A stretch of DNA of 64,000 nucleotides from Alkaliphilus sp. B6464 (GCF_018141165.1 NZ_CP058557.1:868001-932000); one strand, 5' to 3'; positions 17,744 to 27,761 are shown, counted from the stretch's first letter. Notes: generated by a model from the letters alone, not told the origin. Numbers and translations are program-made.

Positions 17744-19141
17744 GTGATTGCGTTTGATATAAACCAAAAACTAGATCAGCATATACATTTAATTGGAATT
17801 GGTGGCATTAGCATGAGCGCTATAGCTGAAGTCCTGCTAAATCAAGGATATAGAGTTTCCGGCTCTGATATGAATGATTCTAAAATATTAACTAAGTTAA
17901 GGAAGCATGGAGCTCAGATTTTCATTGGGCATAATAAGGATAATATACAAAACCCAGATTTAATAGTATATACAGCTGCAGTAAAGGAAGATAATCCAGA
18001 ACGTATAAAAGCAAAGGAATTAGATATTCCTCAAATTGATAGGGCGGAAATGCTAGGCCATATAATGAAAAACTACAATAAGGCTATTGCTGTAGCTGGA
18101 AGTCATGGTAAAACTACAACTACATCTCTAATCTCTCTAATTATGGAATATTCCAACTTGGACCCAACTATACTTGTGGGTGGAGAACTAGATGAAATTG
18201 GTGGCAATATTAAAATTGGTGAGAGTCAGCATTTTATTACAGAAGCCTGTGAATATGTTGAAAGTTTTTTAAAATTCTTTCCCTCTATTGGTATCATTTT
18301 AAATATTGATGAAGATCATTTAGATTATTTTAAAGATATAGACCATATTAAAGAAGCCTTTAGAAAATTTACCAACTTAATTCCTAAGGAAGGCTTTCTA
18401 GTGGCTAATGAAGACGATGAAAATGTAAAAGAAATACTCCCTCATGTTGAATGCAACGTAATTACATATGGCATTAACAACAATAGCAATTTTGTAGCTA
18501 AGGATATTTTATTTACTAAGGAAGGTTATCCAATATTTAGAGTAGAGTTTGATGGAAAAAACATTGGTACTTTTGAGCTAAATATTCCAGGAAAGCATAA
18601 CGTATATAATGCTTTGGCTTCAATTGCTACAGCGTATATACTTGGGGTAGAGCCTTCTAATATAGAAACCCATATTAAAAAGTTTAAGGGAATACATAGG
18701 CGTTTTGATATTTTAGGAGAGGTTAAAGGATGCAAAATTGTAGATGATTACGCTCATCATCCTGCTGAAATTAGAGCTACCTTAGAAGCGGCACAAAACT
18801 ATCCACACCGCAATATATGGTGTGTTTTTCAGCCCCATACCTTTAGCCGTACAAAGGCTCTATTAAATGATTTTGCTTCTTCATTTAAAGATGCTGATCA
18901 TGTAATAATAACTGATATCTATGCTGCACGGGAAATTGATAATGGTGAGATAAGCAGTGAAGTTTTAGTAAATATGATTAAGGAATTTAACCCTAGTGGA
19001 GATATTCGTTATATGAAGAATTTTGAAGAAATATCTAAATATATTTATGAAAATATTGAATCTGATGATTTAGTATTAACTATGGGTGCTGGGGATGTAT
19101 ATCGTATAGGAGAATTTATAATTAATTTTGAGAACCATTAA
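17744..19141 (+). CDS. murC: UDP-N-acetylmuramate--L-alanine ligase
   Basis: 465 residues. MurC adds L-alanine to UDP-MurNAc, the first peptide step of cell wall precursor synthesis. Visible: the Rossmann opening [13 protein letters not shown], the ATP loop [10 protein letters not shown] (about 118-127), the EACEY region, [10 protein letters not shown] and [11 protein letters not shown] choose the GTG at 17744, which has GGGAG 8 bases upstream, over the GTG at 17735, which overlaps that site. It is the only plus-strand gene in the first 25 kb of otherwise minus-strand housekeeping genes and ends in a bidirectional terminator. Confidence 0.97.
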   Translation: MIAFDINQKLDQHIHLIGIGGISMSAIAEVLLNQGYRVSGSDMNDSKILTKLRKHGAQIFIGHNKDNIQNPDLIVYTAAVKEDNPERIKAKELDIPQIDRAEMLGHIMKNYNKAIAVAGSHGKTTTTSLISLIMEYSNLDPTILVGGELDEIGGNIKIGESQHFITEACEYVESFLKFFPSIGIILNIDEDHLDYFKDIDHIKEAFRKFTNLIPKEGFLVANEDDENVKEILPHVECNVITYGINNNSNFVAKDILFTKEGYPIFRVEFDGKNIGTFELNIPGKHNVYNALASIATAYILGVEPSNIETHIKKFKGIHRRFDILGEVKGCKIVDDYAHHPAEIRATLEAAQNYPHRNIWCVFQPHTFSRTKALLNDFASSFKDADHVIITDIYAAREIDNGEISSEVLVNMIKEFNPSGDIRYMKNFEEISKYIYENIESDDLVLTMGAGDVYRIGEFIINFENH

Positions 19142-19224
19142 TATTTATGTTTAGGCATAATATGTGAGGGTAATTTATAAATACATAACCCCACTCCCCC
19201 TATCCATCCACCCTAAATGGATAG

Positions 19225-19257
19225 AAAAAGAGTAGAAAATATTTTCTACTCTTTTTT
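19225..19257. terminator. Bidirectional terminator between convergent murC and LCP gene
   Basis: A near-perfect palindrome, AAAGAGTAGAAAAT / ATTTTCTACTCTTT, flanked by A and T runs serves murC (plus) and the LCP gene (minus). Confidence 0.85.
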
Positions 19258-19299
19258 TCATATTATTTAAGCCATGAGAAAGGTTTATTTGCATTCCAT

Positions 19300-20286
19300 C
19301 TATTCATTACTGGTTTCTGTTGTACTTTCTCCAGAATAAATTTGAATTAAAAGATCCTTTAATGCCTTTGAATCATGGAAGAAGTAGGATACTCCTCCTT
19401 TATATTCGGCCTCTCCTGGAAGTACGCTTATATTTACATTGTCCATTTTAAGCCCTACAGCACTTGTTGCGTATTTCATAGCGTCTTGTAGAGGCATATC
19501 TGTTTTTACATGCTTAAAAGCAGTGGTTACCGCATTAGGTAGCTTAGGCCCTAATACCTTTTTCATTGCCGATTTCATAAATTCTTGCTGAGCCTGTATT
19601 CTTCCTACATCTCCATTTCTATCTAATGCTCCGCTACCTTGGTTAGGCTTACGGTAACGTAAAAATTCTATGCTCTTTTTACCGTTTAATACGTGATTTC
19701 CCGGCTCAAAATAAATGTGAAGAGGCGGGTCATCGTAAGGGTCGTCATATTTCATTACCTTAGGTATATATACTGGTACACCACCTATGGAGTCAACTAT
19801 AGCCCCTACTCCTTTATAGGTAAGTGTTACATAGTAATCTACCGGCACGTCATGAAGCAAACTACTTATTACGGTTTTTACTCCTTTAGCACCATGGGCA
19901 CCATAGGCGGCGTTTATTTTTTTCTGATCTGATCTAGGATATCCTTCTCTTACTAAATAAGTATCTCTAGGTATGGAAATTCCATCCAGACTTTTCTTAT
20001 CAGGGTCAAAGGACATAAACATCATCATATCACTTCTTGGACCTTCTAGTCCTAAAACAATGAAGTTTATCCTTTTACTGTTTTTAGCTAATCTTAGAAG
20101 CTCATCCATCTCTCCATTTTCTCCATCTAATTCATCATTTCCGTCGTCAGTAACAACTACAGGTAAATTGTCTGACTCATCTTCCCTCATAAACTTATTA
20201 AATGACCAAACAACTCCGCTAAACACCATAACAAAGGAAAGAAATGCAACTATAAATACCTTCCAAAATGTCTTCACATCATTCAC
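19300..20286 (-). CDS. LytR-CpsA-Psr (LCP) family cell wall glycopolymer transferase
   Basis: 328 residues: a short cytoplasmic start, one membrane segment (about 11-30), an acidic linker, and the LCP domain (about 70-300) with FIVLGLEGPRSDMMMFMSF, the arginine/aspartate-bearing SIPRDTYLV segment and IEFLRYRK. LCP proteins transfer teichoic acid or other polymers from polyprenyl phosphate carriers to peptidoglycan. The ends are well defined by terminators on both sides. Confidence 0.9.
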   Translation of the reverse strand: MNDVKTFWKVFIVAFLSFVMVFSGVVWSFNKFMREDESDNLPVVVTDDGNDELDGENGEMDELLRLAKNSKRINFIVLGLEGPRSDMMMFMSFDPDKKSLDGISIPRDTYLVREGYPRSDQKKINAAYGAHGAKGVKTVISSLLHDVPVDYYVTLTYKGVGAIVDSIGGVPVYIPKVMKYDDPYDDPPLHIYFEPGNHVLNGKKSIEFLRYRKPNQGSGALDRNGDVGRIQAQQEFMKSAMKKVLGPKLPNAVTTAFKHVKTDMPLQDAMKYATSAVGLKMDNVNISVLPGEAEYKGGVSYFFHDSKALKDLLIQIYSGESTTETSNE

Positions 20287-20475
20287 TTCCTCATCCTAGT
20301 CTTATATCGTATAATAACTGTATTTCATAATTATAAATTCAATATTTTTATATTATAGCAAATTTCGATAAAATAATCCACAAGTAAACTACGAGTTTCC
20401 TTTGAAAGCGGAAACCTTAACTCTTTCGTTACATTGTAATAAAAATCCCCGAATGCACAATTTATTACACAAAAA

Positions 20476-20512
20476 TATACCCCATGTTCCAAAGAGGAAC
20501 AATGGGGTATAT
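20476..20512 (-). terminator. Terminator of the decarboxylase gene
   Basis: A strong stem, ATATACCCCAT-GTTCC / GGAAC-ATGGGGTATAT, immediately after the stop at 20517 and followed by TTTTTG on the minus strand. Confidence 0.9.
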
Positions 20513-20516
20513 TTTT

Positions 20517-21986
20517 CTATCTTTTACTTCCTAATCCTAAAACCCTTATATATTCAGCATAAGGATCTTCTGTTCCTTGAAGCAGACTTTCTTCTTCCTT
20601 TAAAAGCATAATATGCTCGATAATATCCTTTGATATCCTTTCACCCGGAGATACTATAGGTATTCCTGGAGGATAGGCCATAATAGACTCCCCACTAATT
20701 TCCCCTTCTGCATCTTCAAACTTTATTGCCTTTTTATTGCTATAAAAAGCATCCCTTGGAGAAACTATTACATCTGGATTTTCTAGAAAACTATTAACTA
20801 CTTTAATTTCTTCATCTGTTTTATATTTTTCTGCTATATCTACTAAGGCTTCTACTAGTGCGTCTAATTGCTCCTTATGGTCTCCTAAGCTAACTATAGC
20901 TAATATATTATAATAATCTGCAAGTTCTACTTGTATGTTGTATTCGTCTATTAATATGTCGTAAACTTCGAAGCCAGTTAGTCCTAACTTTCGTACATTT
21001 ACTCCTAGTTTACTTTCGTCAAAAGAATGTACTCCCTGTGTCCCTATAAGTTCTGTACCAAAGGCATATAGTCCTTCTATTTTATTTATTCTACTTCTAG
21101 CATCCCTAGTCAAATCTAAAACCTTTTGAAGAAGTTTAGTCCCTTCTACAGCTAATTGTTTTCTTGCTACATCTATGCTAGCCATAAGCAAGTAAGAAGC
21201 ACTAGTTGTTTGCATAAGAGATAGATTTTTCTTAACAATAAAAGGATCTATAATTCCTTCCCTTAGTAAAAGAAGAGAACTTTGAGTTAATGACCCTCCT
21301 GTTTTATGGGTGCTAATAGCACTCATATCTGCACCAGCTTCCATAGCGCTCATAGGAAAATTCTCGTGAAAGCTCATATGGGCTCCATGTGCCTCGTCTA
21401 CTAATACTGCCATAGCATTTCTATGAGCTACTCTTACAATATCTTTTATATTTGATGTGGCCCCGTAATAGGTTGGATTAATTAAAAATACTGCTTTGGC
21501 ATCTGGATGTCTTCCAATGGTTTCTTCTACACTCTCTACTGTAACACCCATGGCAATACCAAGATCACTGTTGATTTCGGGTTGTATATATATTGGTATA
21601 GCTCCACTTAATATTAATCCCGAAACTGCGGATTTGTGCGCATTTCTAGGTAAAATTATTTTATCTCCTGGTTGACATGCACTCATAATCATTGCCTGCA
21701 CCCCCGAAGTTGTCCCATTTACTAAAAAGAAGGCTTTATCCGATCCATAGGCATAGGCAGCTAGCTCCTCAGCCTCTTTAATTACTCCAATGGGGTTACA
21801 AATGTTATCTAAGCATTTCATAGAGTTGACATCTAACTCCATTACTATATTTCCTACATAATCAGTAAACTCCTTTAAACCCCTTCCATGTTTATGTCCA
21901 GGTACATCAAAGGGAATTACATTGTTTTTATGATGTTCTTTTAATGCCGTAAATAGTGGTGTTTTGTTTTGATTTAAATAAGACAC
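20517..21986 (-). CDS. Orn/Lys/Arg decarboxylase, SpeA-type
   Basis: 489 residues, the size of Gram-positive arginine decarboxylase SpeA and shorter than E. coli-type inducible enzymes. PLP-enzyme features: FDVPGHKHGRGL at the N-terminus, DEAHGAHMSF (about 197-206) and the PLP lysine in STHKTGGSLTQ (Lys228). It makes a polyamine precursor; arginine or lysine as substrate cannot be decided. The start is the GTG at 21986 with GGGG 7 bases upstream. It stands alone between terminators. Confidence 0.88.
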   Translation of the reverse strand: MSYLNQNKTPLFTALKEHHKNNVIPFDVPGHKHGRGLKEFTDYVGNIVMELDVNSMKCLDNICNPIGVIKEAEELAAYAYGSDKAFFLVNGTTSGVQAMIMSACQPGDKIILPRNAHKSAVSGLILSGAIPIYIQPEINSDLGIAMGVTVESVEETIGRHPDAKAVFLINPTYYGATSNIKDIVRVAHRNAMAVLVDEAHGAHMSFHENFPMSAMEAGADMSAISTHKTGGSLTQSSLLLLREGIIDPFIVKKNLSLMQTTSASYLLMASIDVARKQLAVEGTKLLQKVLDLTRDARSRINKIEGLYAFGTELIGTQGVHSFDESKLGVNVRKLGLTGFEVYDILIDEYNIQVELADYYNILAIVSLGDHKEQLDALVEALVDIAEKYKTDEEIKVVNSFLENPDVIVSPRDAFYSNKKAIKFEDAEGEISGESIMAYPPGIPIVSPGERISKDIIEHIMLLKEEESLLQGTEDPYAEYIRVLGLGSKR

Positions 21987-22088
21987 ATTTGCACCCCTTT
22001 CAAAAATTATAAAAATACAATAGATTCATTAAACATTATTTTTAATAAACATGCAATAATTTTTTTATATCTACTTAAACAAAAAAGA

Positions 22089-22112
22089 ATACCCTAATAT
22101 GAATTAGGATAC
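22089..22112 (-). terminator. Terminator of the M20 peptidase gene
   Basis: Stem around CCTAAT-ATGA-ATTAGG (extended by GTAT/ATAC pairs), followed by TTCTTTTTTG on the minus strand. Confidence 0.8.
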
Positions 22113-22144
22113 CCTTGTCTTATGTGTATTATCCGATGACCGAA

Positions 22145-23260
22145 TTATTCGCCAAATATTTTAATTAACTCTGATACCATTTTTGAAGTATTTACCAAAT
22201 CTTTAATATGTAGATGCTCTTCTAATGTATGAACCTTTGTCATGCCTACTCCAAGGTTAACAGCTTTAATTCCATAACCATTTAAAATATTTGTATCACT
22301 TCCACCACCTGTAGCTGCTGTATGGCTTTCTATTCCCATTCTGCCGAATACTTCTTGTGCTTTTTTAACTATTTCATCTTCTGGATCTATGTTAAAGGCT
22401 GGATACATTCTTTCTACATCCATTTCTACTTTACCACCAAGGTCTTTAGCTGCATTTTCAAATACTTCTACCATATGTGCAGTTTGAGCATTAAGCTTTT
22501 CTTCATTTATACTTCTTGCTTCTGCTTTAATAGTAACTTCTGGTGCAACTATATTGGTAGCTATACCACCTGAAATAGTCCCAATATTAGCTGTTGTTTC
22601 TTCATCTATTCTTAGAAGTTTCATATTATCAATTGCTCTTGCAGCAATCATAATAGCACTAACTCCTTCTTCTGGAGCAACCCCTGCATGTGCAGGCTTC
22701 CCGATAATTTTAGCATTTACCTTGTCTTGTGCAGGGCCTGTTACTATAATTTCTCCAGGGGCTCCACCACTATCTAGTACAAAACCATATTCAGCACTTA
22801 TTTTGCTAGTATCAAGGTACTTAGCACCAAATAAACCGCCTTCTTCCCAAATACTAAAAACAACTTCAACATCTGAATGTTCTATATTATTTTCTTTTAC
22901 TAATTTAATTCCTTCTAATATGGCAGCAATTCCAGCTTTATCGTCTCCACCTAAAATTGTAGTACCATCACTATATATTACTCCATCTTTTATAATTGGC
23001 TTTATACCTTCTCCAGGTGTAACTGTATCCATATGAGAGCTAAATAGAATAGTAGGACCATTTTTAGTTCCTTTTAGCTTACCAATTACATTACCTGTTT
23101 CTCCACCTGCTTTTTCGCCTGCATCATCTATAATTACTTCTAGTCCCATTTCTTCTAGCTTTTTAACAAGTACCTTAGCAACTGCTCCTTCTTTACCAGA
23201 GTGGCTATCGATTTGAACTAGCTCTAAAAATTCGTTTACTACACGATCTTGATTAACCAT
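22145..23260 (-). CDS. M20 family metallopeptidase, PepT-like
   Basis: 371 residues. Zinc ligands and catalytic residues are visible: SSHMDTVTPG (His76, Asp78), GGDDKAG (Asp106), WEEGG (Glu139 base, Glu140) and a C-terminal HTLEEHLHI. The PepT/YqjE-like subfamily comprises di- or tripeptidases. The gene lies just downstream of the AbgT-family transporter, in the same direction but behind a terminator, so the two may handle one peptide-like substrate; that link is inference. Confidence 0.9.
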   Translation of the reverse strand: MVNQDRVVNEFLELVQIDSHSGKEGAVAKVLVKKLEEMGLEVIIDDAGEKAGGETGNVIGKLKGTKNGPTILFSSHMDTVTPGEGIKPIIKDGVIYSDGTTILGGDDKAGIAAILEGIKLVKENNIEHSDVEVVFSIWEEGGLFGAKYLDTSKISAEYGFVLDSGGAPGEIIVTGPAQDKVNAKIIGKPAHAGVAPEEGVSAIMIAARAIDNMKLLRIDEETTANIGTISGGIATNIVAPEVTIKAEARSINEEKLNAQTAHMVEVFENAAKDLGGKVEMDVERMYPAFNIDPEDEIVKKAQEVFGRMGIESHTAATGGGSDTNILNGYGIKAVNLGVGMTKVHTLEEHLHIKDLVNTSKMVSELIKIFGE

Positions 23261-23382
23261 ATGTAATTCCTCCTTTAATATTATTTACAGAATATTTATG
23301 CTTTATATATTATATCCTTTATTTTATCATAATATCATTTTGGTTTAAACATTAGAATAATTACATCAAAATAATAAAAAAA

Positions 23383-23431
23383 TCAGAATGATAAGAGACT
23401 ATGTTCAAAGTGACAGCCTTTATCATCCTGA
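23383..23431 (-). terminator. Terminator after the AbgT-family gene
   Basis: TCAG-ATGATAA pairs with TTATCAT-CTGA across a 25-base loop, followed on the minus strand by seven T residues. Confidence 0.7.
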
Positions 23432-23450
23432 ATATCAATGTTTTAAAATA

Positions 23451-25001
23451 TTAATAGAATAGACCTGCTCCTGGTCCTAATGGTAATCCTAATAGGAACC
23501 ATGCTGCAAAGAATAGTGCCCAGCTTAATAAGAACACCATTGAGAATGGTAGCATTGTAGAAATAAGTGTACCAATTCCTGTATCTTCATCATAGCTTTG
23601 AGCAAATGCAATAACTATAGCAAAGTATGACATTAATGGCGAAATAATATTTGTTGTAGAGTCACCAATTCTATATGCAACTTGAGTAAGCTCTGGAGAG
23701 TATCCAAGTCTCATAAACATAGGAACAAATATTGGTGCCATAATAGCCCATTTTGCTGAAGCACTTCCAACAAATAGGTTAATAAATGCTGCTACTAAAA
23801 TAAATCCAAACATTAGTGGTAAACCTGTAAGTCCTACTGCTTTTAGGAATTCTGCTCCGTTAACAGCTAGGATAGTACCTAGGTTTGACCATGTGAAATA
23901 TGTTACGAATTGTGCAGATACAAAAGCAAGAACGATATATGATCCCATAGAAGACATTGATTTAGCTGCAAAGTTTGCAATATCTTTATCTCCTTTAATA
24001 GTTCCAGCTCCAATACCATATGCTACCCCTGGAATTAAGAACATTAAAGCAATAATTGGAACGATACCACCCATAAATGCTGACTCTTTTATAATAGATC
24101 CTGTTTCAGGATTTCTTAAAATACCATTTGCAGGTGCTACTAAAGCTGCAATAACTGCTATAAAAGCAATTAATCCAATTAATGCAAATTTTAATCCTCT
24201 AGATTCTTCTGCACTTACTCTATCAACATCAATAGTCTTTGATGATTTTCCTTTATATTCGCCAAGTCTTGGCTCAACAATTTTTTCTGTAACTAATGTA
24301 CCTACTATAGTAATAAGAACAGTAGATGCAGCTAAGAAATACCAGTTAGCAGCAATATCAACCGTGTAGCTAGGGTCTATCATTTGTGCTGCCGGCTGAG
24401 TTAATCCTGATAATAAAGCATCAGTTGAACCGAAAATTAAGTTAGCACTAAATCCACCAGATACCCCTGCAAATGCTGCTGCAAGACCTGCTAATGGATG
24501 ACGCCCATAACTCGCAAATATTACTGCACCTAATGGTACTAATACAACGTATCCTGCATCTGATGCAACGTTAGACATAATACCTGCAAATACAACTACA
24601 GCTGTAATTAATCTTGCTGGTGTACTTAAAACTAATTTTCTAAGCATAGCACCTATAAGTCCACTACCTTCTGCAACCCCTACACCAAGCATTGCGACTA
24701 GTACTGTTCCTAGTGGTGCAAAGCTTGTAAAGTTAGTTACTGCACTTGTAAATATTTTTCTTATTCCGTCAGGTGTTAATAAGCTTACTGCATGTACAGT
24801 TTCTTTAACAAGCTCTCCATCTACAAATTTTTCAAAATTTACATGAACTCCTGCCTTTGCAGCTAGTGCTGAAACAATAACAACAACTACAGCAAAAATA
24901 GCAAATAAGCTAACTGGATGAGGTAGTTTATTACCTACATACTCGATTCCATCTAAAAATTTATTAAATAGTCCTTTTTTCTTTTTTTCCTGTTTAACCA
25001 T
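23451..25001 (-). CDS. AbgT family transporter
   Basis: About 516 residues with many hydrophobic segments and the AbgT signature regions (GFSANLIFGSTDALLSGL, RIGDSTTNIISPLMSYFA, LSWALFFAAWFLLGLPLGPG). AbgT proteins import p-aminobenzoyl-glutamate in E. coli, and some members export sulphonamides. The true start is the ATG at 25001 (MVKQEKKKK) with AAGGAGGAG upstream. The neighbouring M20 peptidase recalls E. coli abgABT, in which M20-type AbgA/AbgB hydrolyse the imported substrate, but the resemblance to AbgA or AbgB here is only to the superfamily. Confidence 0.88.
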   Translation of the reverse strand: MVKQEKKKKGLFNKFLDGIEYVGNKLPHPVSLFAIFAVVVVIVSALAAKAGVHVNFEKFVDGELVKETVHAVSLLTPDGIRKIFTSAVTNFTSFAPLGTVLVAMLGVGVAEGSGLIGAMLRKLVLSTPARLITAVVVFAGIMSNVASDAGYVVLVPLGAVIFASYGRHPLAGLAAAFAGVSGGFSANLIFGSTDALLSGLTQPAAQMIDPSYTVDIAANWYFLAASTVLITIVGTLVTEKIVEPRLGEYKGKSSKTIDVDRVSAEESRGLKFALIGLIAFIAVIAALVAPANGILRNPETGSIIKESAFMGGIVPIIALMFLIPGVAYGIGAGTIKGDKDIANFAAKSMSSMGSYIVLAFVSAQFVTYFTWSNLGTILAVNGAEFLKAVGLTGLPLMFGFILVAAFINLFVGSASAKWAIMAPIFVPMFMRLGYSPELTQVAYRIGDSTTNIISPLMSYFAIVIAFAQSYDEDTGIGTLISTMLPFSMVFLLSWALFFAAWFLLGLPLGPGAGLFY

Positions 25002-25300
25002 CCTAACTCCTCCTTCTCTCATAATTGTCATCCTATAAGTCCAAAATATACACCCTAAAGTGAAGGGTAAGAAAATGCATAATTGAGTATACCATATTAT
25101 TAGAAGAAAATCTATAATTGTTCGTAAGTTGGAATAAATTGTTGTATTTGTAATATTTAAAATACTGAGGTTTGTATATTATTTTAAATCTATTGAACAA
25201 TATTTTCGAAATTAAGCATTACATAATTACATGGCATAAAGCCTTTTAAAGACAAATATATTATTACTAGGGAAGTACTATGTTTATAAGGGGTGAAACA

Positions 25301-25396
25301 ATGCGTTTTTTAGTATTCAAAAAAAGACATGTTTATATTTGTGCGGCAGTAATCGCTCTATTAATTATTAGTGGAATTGTATTATGGATAAAATAG
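25301..25396 (+). CDS. 31-residue single-pass membrane peptide
   Basis: A plus-strand ATG with AGGGGTGA at good spacing opens a 31-codon frame: a basic start (MRFLVFKKRHVYIC), one membrane helix (AAVIALLIISGIVLW) and a short end. A GC-rich terminator follows 8 bases after the stop. The ribosome binding site plus terminator make translation plausible. It resembles the N-terminal anchor of a secreted sporulation enzyme such as a polysaccharide deacetylase, so it may instead be the surviving 5' end of a deleted gene. Function unknown. Confidence 0.55.
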   Translation: MRFLVFKKRHVYICAAVIALLIISGIVLWIK

Positions 25397-25404
25397 ACAA
25401 AAAT

Positions 25405-25425
25405 AAAACCCCGAGATGGGGTTTT
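25405..25425. terminator. Bidirectional terminator
   Basis: Stem AAAACCCC / GGGGTTTT with a 5-base loop lies between the small plus-strand frame and the convergent gene ending at 25433, with A/T runs on both sides. Confidence 0.85.
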
Positions 25426-25432
25426 ATAATTT

Positions 25433-26806
25433 TTAATTTTCAATTACCTTTCCGTTTTTAGGATCGATGAGTAATATCCAATAGCCGTGAGAATTAATAT
25501 CCTGTGGCCCAGGATCACAGGGATGCCAATAAGTAAAACCTGTAGCTCCTTCATAGGGTTGTTCTGAAGATAGTCTTCTGCCTGGTATACCATAAGCATA
25601 ATATTTAGCTACACTGTTTTCTTCATATAGTATGCCAAATATATGATGTTGATGCAAATAAATGGTTTGCATCATTTTAGAAGCATAATAATTTATAGGT
25701 CCCCTCACACTATCTACATATAAAATAAATGGCATATATGATCTATATATTGTTTGGTGATTATAAGGAATTTGCCACCAAATGTAGCCCTCCAGATTGT
25801 TAACAAACGGATTAACCTTTGGGAAATCCTTTAGTGCATTTTCAATATAGCCTTGCATTTGAACTCCGTAAGATTCCTCACTGTTTATTTCGTCTTCCAA
25901 TAGAGTATTACCCTCTTCTTCAACGAATATATTGTTTTGTTCTACCACTTCTTCCTCAATTTCTTTCAAAACCCTTCTTTCAATCTGTTCTTCAGCAAAC
26001 ATATCGTTTTGTTCTATTACTTTTTCTTCAGTTTCTTCTGAACTTTCTCTTTCAATCTCTTCTTCAACAAATATATCGTTTTGTTCTACTACTTTTTCTT
26101 CAGTTTCTTTTAAAATTTCCCCTTCAATCTGTTCTTCAACAGATTGACTTTTATTTTCAACCTCATCTTTAATTGATTGGGTTTCTTCGATTTGATCTTC
26201 TATATTTTCGTCTATTATTTCTTTTATGTCATCTTTAATAGGTATGTATTCTTTATCAGTTTCAATATGTTCATGGAGTTTTTCAGGAATAGCTGGCTCT
26301 TCTTGAGGTTTAGGAGATGCTATTTTTGAGTCTATCTCTTTCTCTTTTTTTGATGGGATGTATAAGTGTTTTTCTAATGCATATCTCCAAGCTGTTGGTT
26401 TTTCTTTATCTATATAACCTACTAAGGGTATAAATAAGTTTCCTTTATCATCCTTATTTTGTACTGCTAATATTAAAACATTAAAGTTGTCTATCTCTTC
26501 CATAGATCCCCTTACGTTCTCTGCATTAAACTCCCAAACTACTTCTCCCTTTCCTTTCTCATCTACTTCCATAGGACCCACTTCTACTATAGCAGGTTCT
26601 CCTTCTTTCTTCGTATTAATTAAATACCATCGATATCTGTCGCCGTTATTCCCGGTCTTTAAGTTTTGACAATAAATAGCTAAAGTACCTTCATCATTTT
26701 TAACTTCTATCTTTGCATAACCCTTTGGTCCTTCATTTTTAACAGTACCAGAGCTCTTATCTTCTACCTCTAGCATAACGAAATATCGTCTATATCGTCT
26801 TTTCAC
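25433..26806 (-). CDS. Uncharacterised clostridial protein with acidic 24-residue repeats
   Basis: 457 residues, GTG start with GGGAGG 8 bases upstream. Residues 1-150 form a folded, Trp/Tyr-rich region (MKRRYRRYFVMLEVED, then GTLAIYCQNLK and VGYIDKEKPTAWRYAL); 150-310 is acidic and includes three consecutive 24-residue repeats (224-295); 325-457 is a second folded aromatic-rich domain ending in YWHPCDPGPQDINSHGYW. No signal peptide or membrane segment. I do not recognise a characterised family. The two-domain plan with a flexible acidic linker could fit a spore-surface or scaffold protein, but that is speculation. It sits behind ksgA. Confidence 0.75.
   Translation of the reverse strand: MKRRYRRYFVMLEVEDKSSGTVKNEGPKGYAKIEVKNDEGTLAIYCQNLKTGNNGDRYRWYLINTKKEGEPAIVEVGPMEVDEKGKGEVVWEFNAENVRGSMEEIDNFNVLILAVQNKDDKGNLFIPLVGYIDKEKPTAWRYALEKHLYIPSKKEKEIDSKIASPKPQEEPAIPEKLHEHIETDKEYIPIKDDIKEIIDENIEDQIEETQSIKDEVENKSQSVEEQIEGEILKETEEKVVEQNDIFVEEEIERESSEETEEKVIEQNDMFAEEQIERRVLKEIEEEVVEQNNIFVEEEGNTLLEDEINSEESYGVQMQGYIENALKDFPKVNPFVNNLEGYIWWQIPYNHQTIYRSYMPFILYVDSVRGPINYYASKMMQTIYLHQHHIFGILYEENSVAKYYAYGIPGRRLSSEQPYEGATGFTYWHPCDPGPQDINSHGYWILLIDPKNGKVIEN
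25922..26137 (-). repeat. Three tandem 72-base coding repeats
   Basis: Within the preceding gene, residues 224-247, 248-271 and 272-295 each begin EE(Q/E)IE and end EQN(D/N)(I/M)F(V/A). Copies differ at several positions, so they are old or diverging duplications. Confidence 0.85.
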
Positions 26807-26888
26807 CTTATTTACCTCCCTCTTCTATAGAATACTTTTAGGTCTCTATAATTAATATATGTATAGAAGGGTAAATAATTTACAATTA

Positions 26889-27752
26889 TTATAATATTTT
26901 TGCCAAGTTGTTAGCTAACAGACCGTATTCTTCAATAGTCAAGGTTTCTCCTCTACGATTTTCATCTATTCCACTTGAGAATAATACGTCTTTTAGTAAA
27001 TCTTTATTTAGCTTGAGATTCCCTGTGCTTAAAGCATTTAATAAAGTTTTTCTTCTTTTTCCAAAAGCATCCTTTACTAATGCAAAAAACAAGTCTTCAT
27101 TTTCAACATGGACCTTAGGCCTCTCTAGTATATCTAGTTTGATAACGGTAGACTCTACCTTGGGTTGAGGAATAAATACTGATGGAGGTACCTTTAACAA
27201 TATTTTAGGATTACAGTAATATTGCACCGCAATAGATAAAGCTCCATAATCCTTTGTACCTGGTTTTGCCTGCATACGATCTGCAACTTCTTTCTGGATC
27301 ATTATGGTTAGAGACTGAACAGGAACCCTTTCCTCTAAAAACTTCATAATAATAGGTGTAGTTACATAGTATGGCAAATTAGCAATTACTTTAACCCTGT
27401 TCCCTTTAAATTTTTCATTAATCAATTTATGTAAATCAAGCTTTAAAACATCTTCATTTATTACTTCCACATTAGAATAATCTTTTAATGTATCATTTAA
27501 AATAGGAATTAGAGTTTTATCAATTTCGATAGCAACTACTGACTTAGATTTTTCTGCTATATTTTGAGTAAGACTGCCTATTCCTGGCCCAACTTCAATA
27601 ACATAATCATCTTTTGAAATATTAGAACCATCTACAATATTATCCAATATGTTTTGATCTATTAAAAAGTTTTGTCCTAGGCTTTTAGAAAATTTAAATC
27701 CATATTTTTGCACTATTTCCTTGGTTTTCTTTGGTGATGATATTCTATCCAT
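26889..27752 (-). CDS. ksgA: 16S rRNA dimethyladenosine transferase
   Basis: 287 residues. KsgA dimethylates the two adjacent adenines near the 3' end of 16S rRNA. Motifs: KFSKSLGQNFLID, SAM-binding VIEVGPGIGSLTQ and the catalytic NLPYYVTTP (N-L-P-Y). It follows rnmV by 9 bases, the conserved rnmV-ksgA pair of Firmicutes. Confidence 0.98.
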   Translation of the reverse strand: MDRISSPKKTKEIVQKYGFKFSKSLGQNFLIDQNILDNIVDGSNISKDDYVIEVGPGIGSLTQNIAEKSKSVVAIEIDKTLIPILNDTLKDYSNVEVINEDVLKLDLHKLINEKFKGNRVKVIANLPYYVTTPIIMKFLEERVPVQSLTIMIQKEVADRMQAKPGTKDYGALSIAVQYYCNPKILLKVPPSVFIPQPKVESTVIKLDILERPKVHVENEDLFFALVKDAFGKRRKTLLNALSTGNLKLNKDLLKDVLFSSGIDENRRGETLTIEEYGLLANNLAKIL

Positions 27753-27761
27753 ATTTTACCC

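Noticed and set aside
25819-26172. Plus-strand frames opposite the acidic repeats
   Set aside because: Complement of the repeat-bearing gene; no ribosome binding site.
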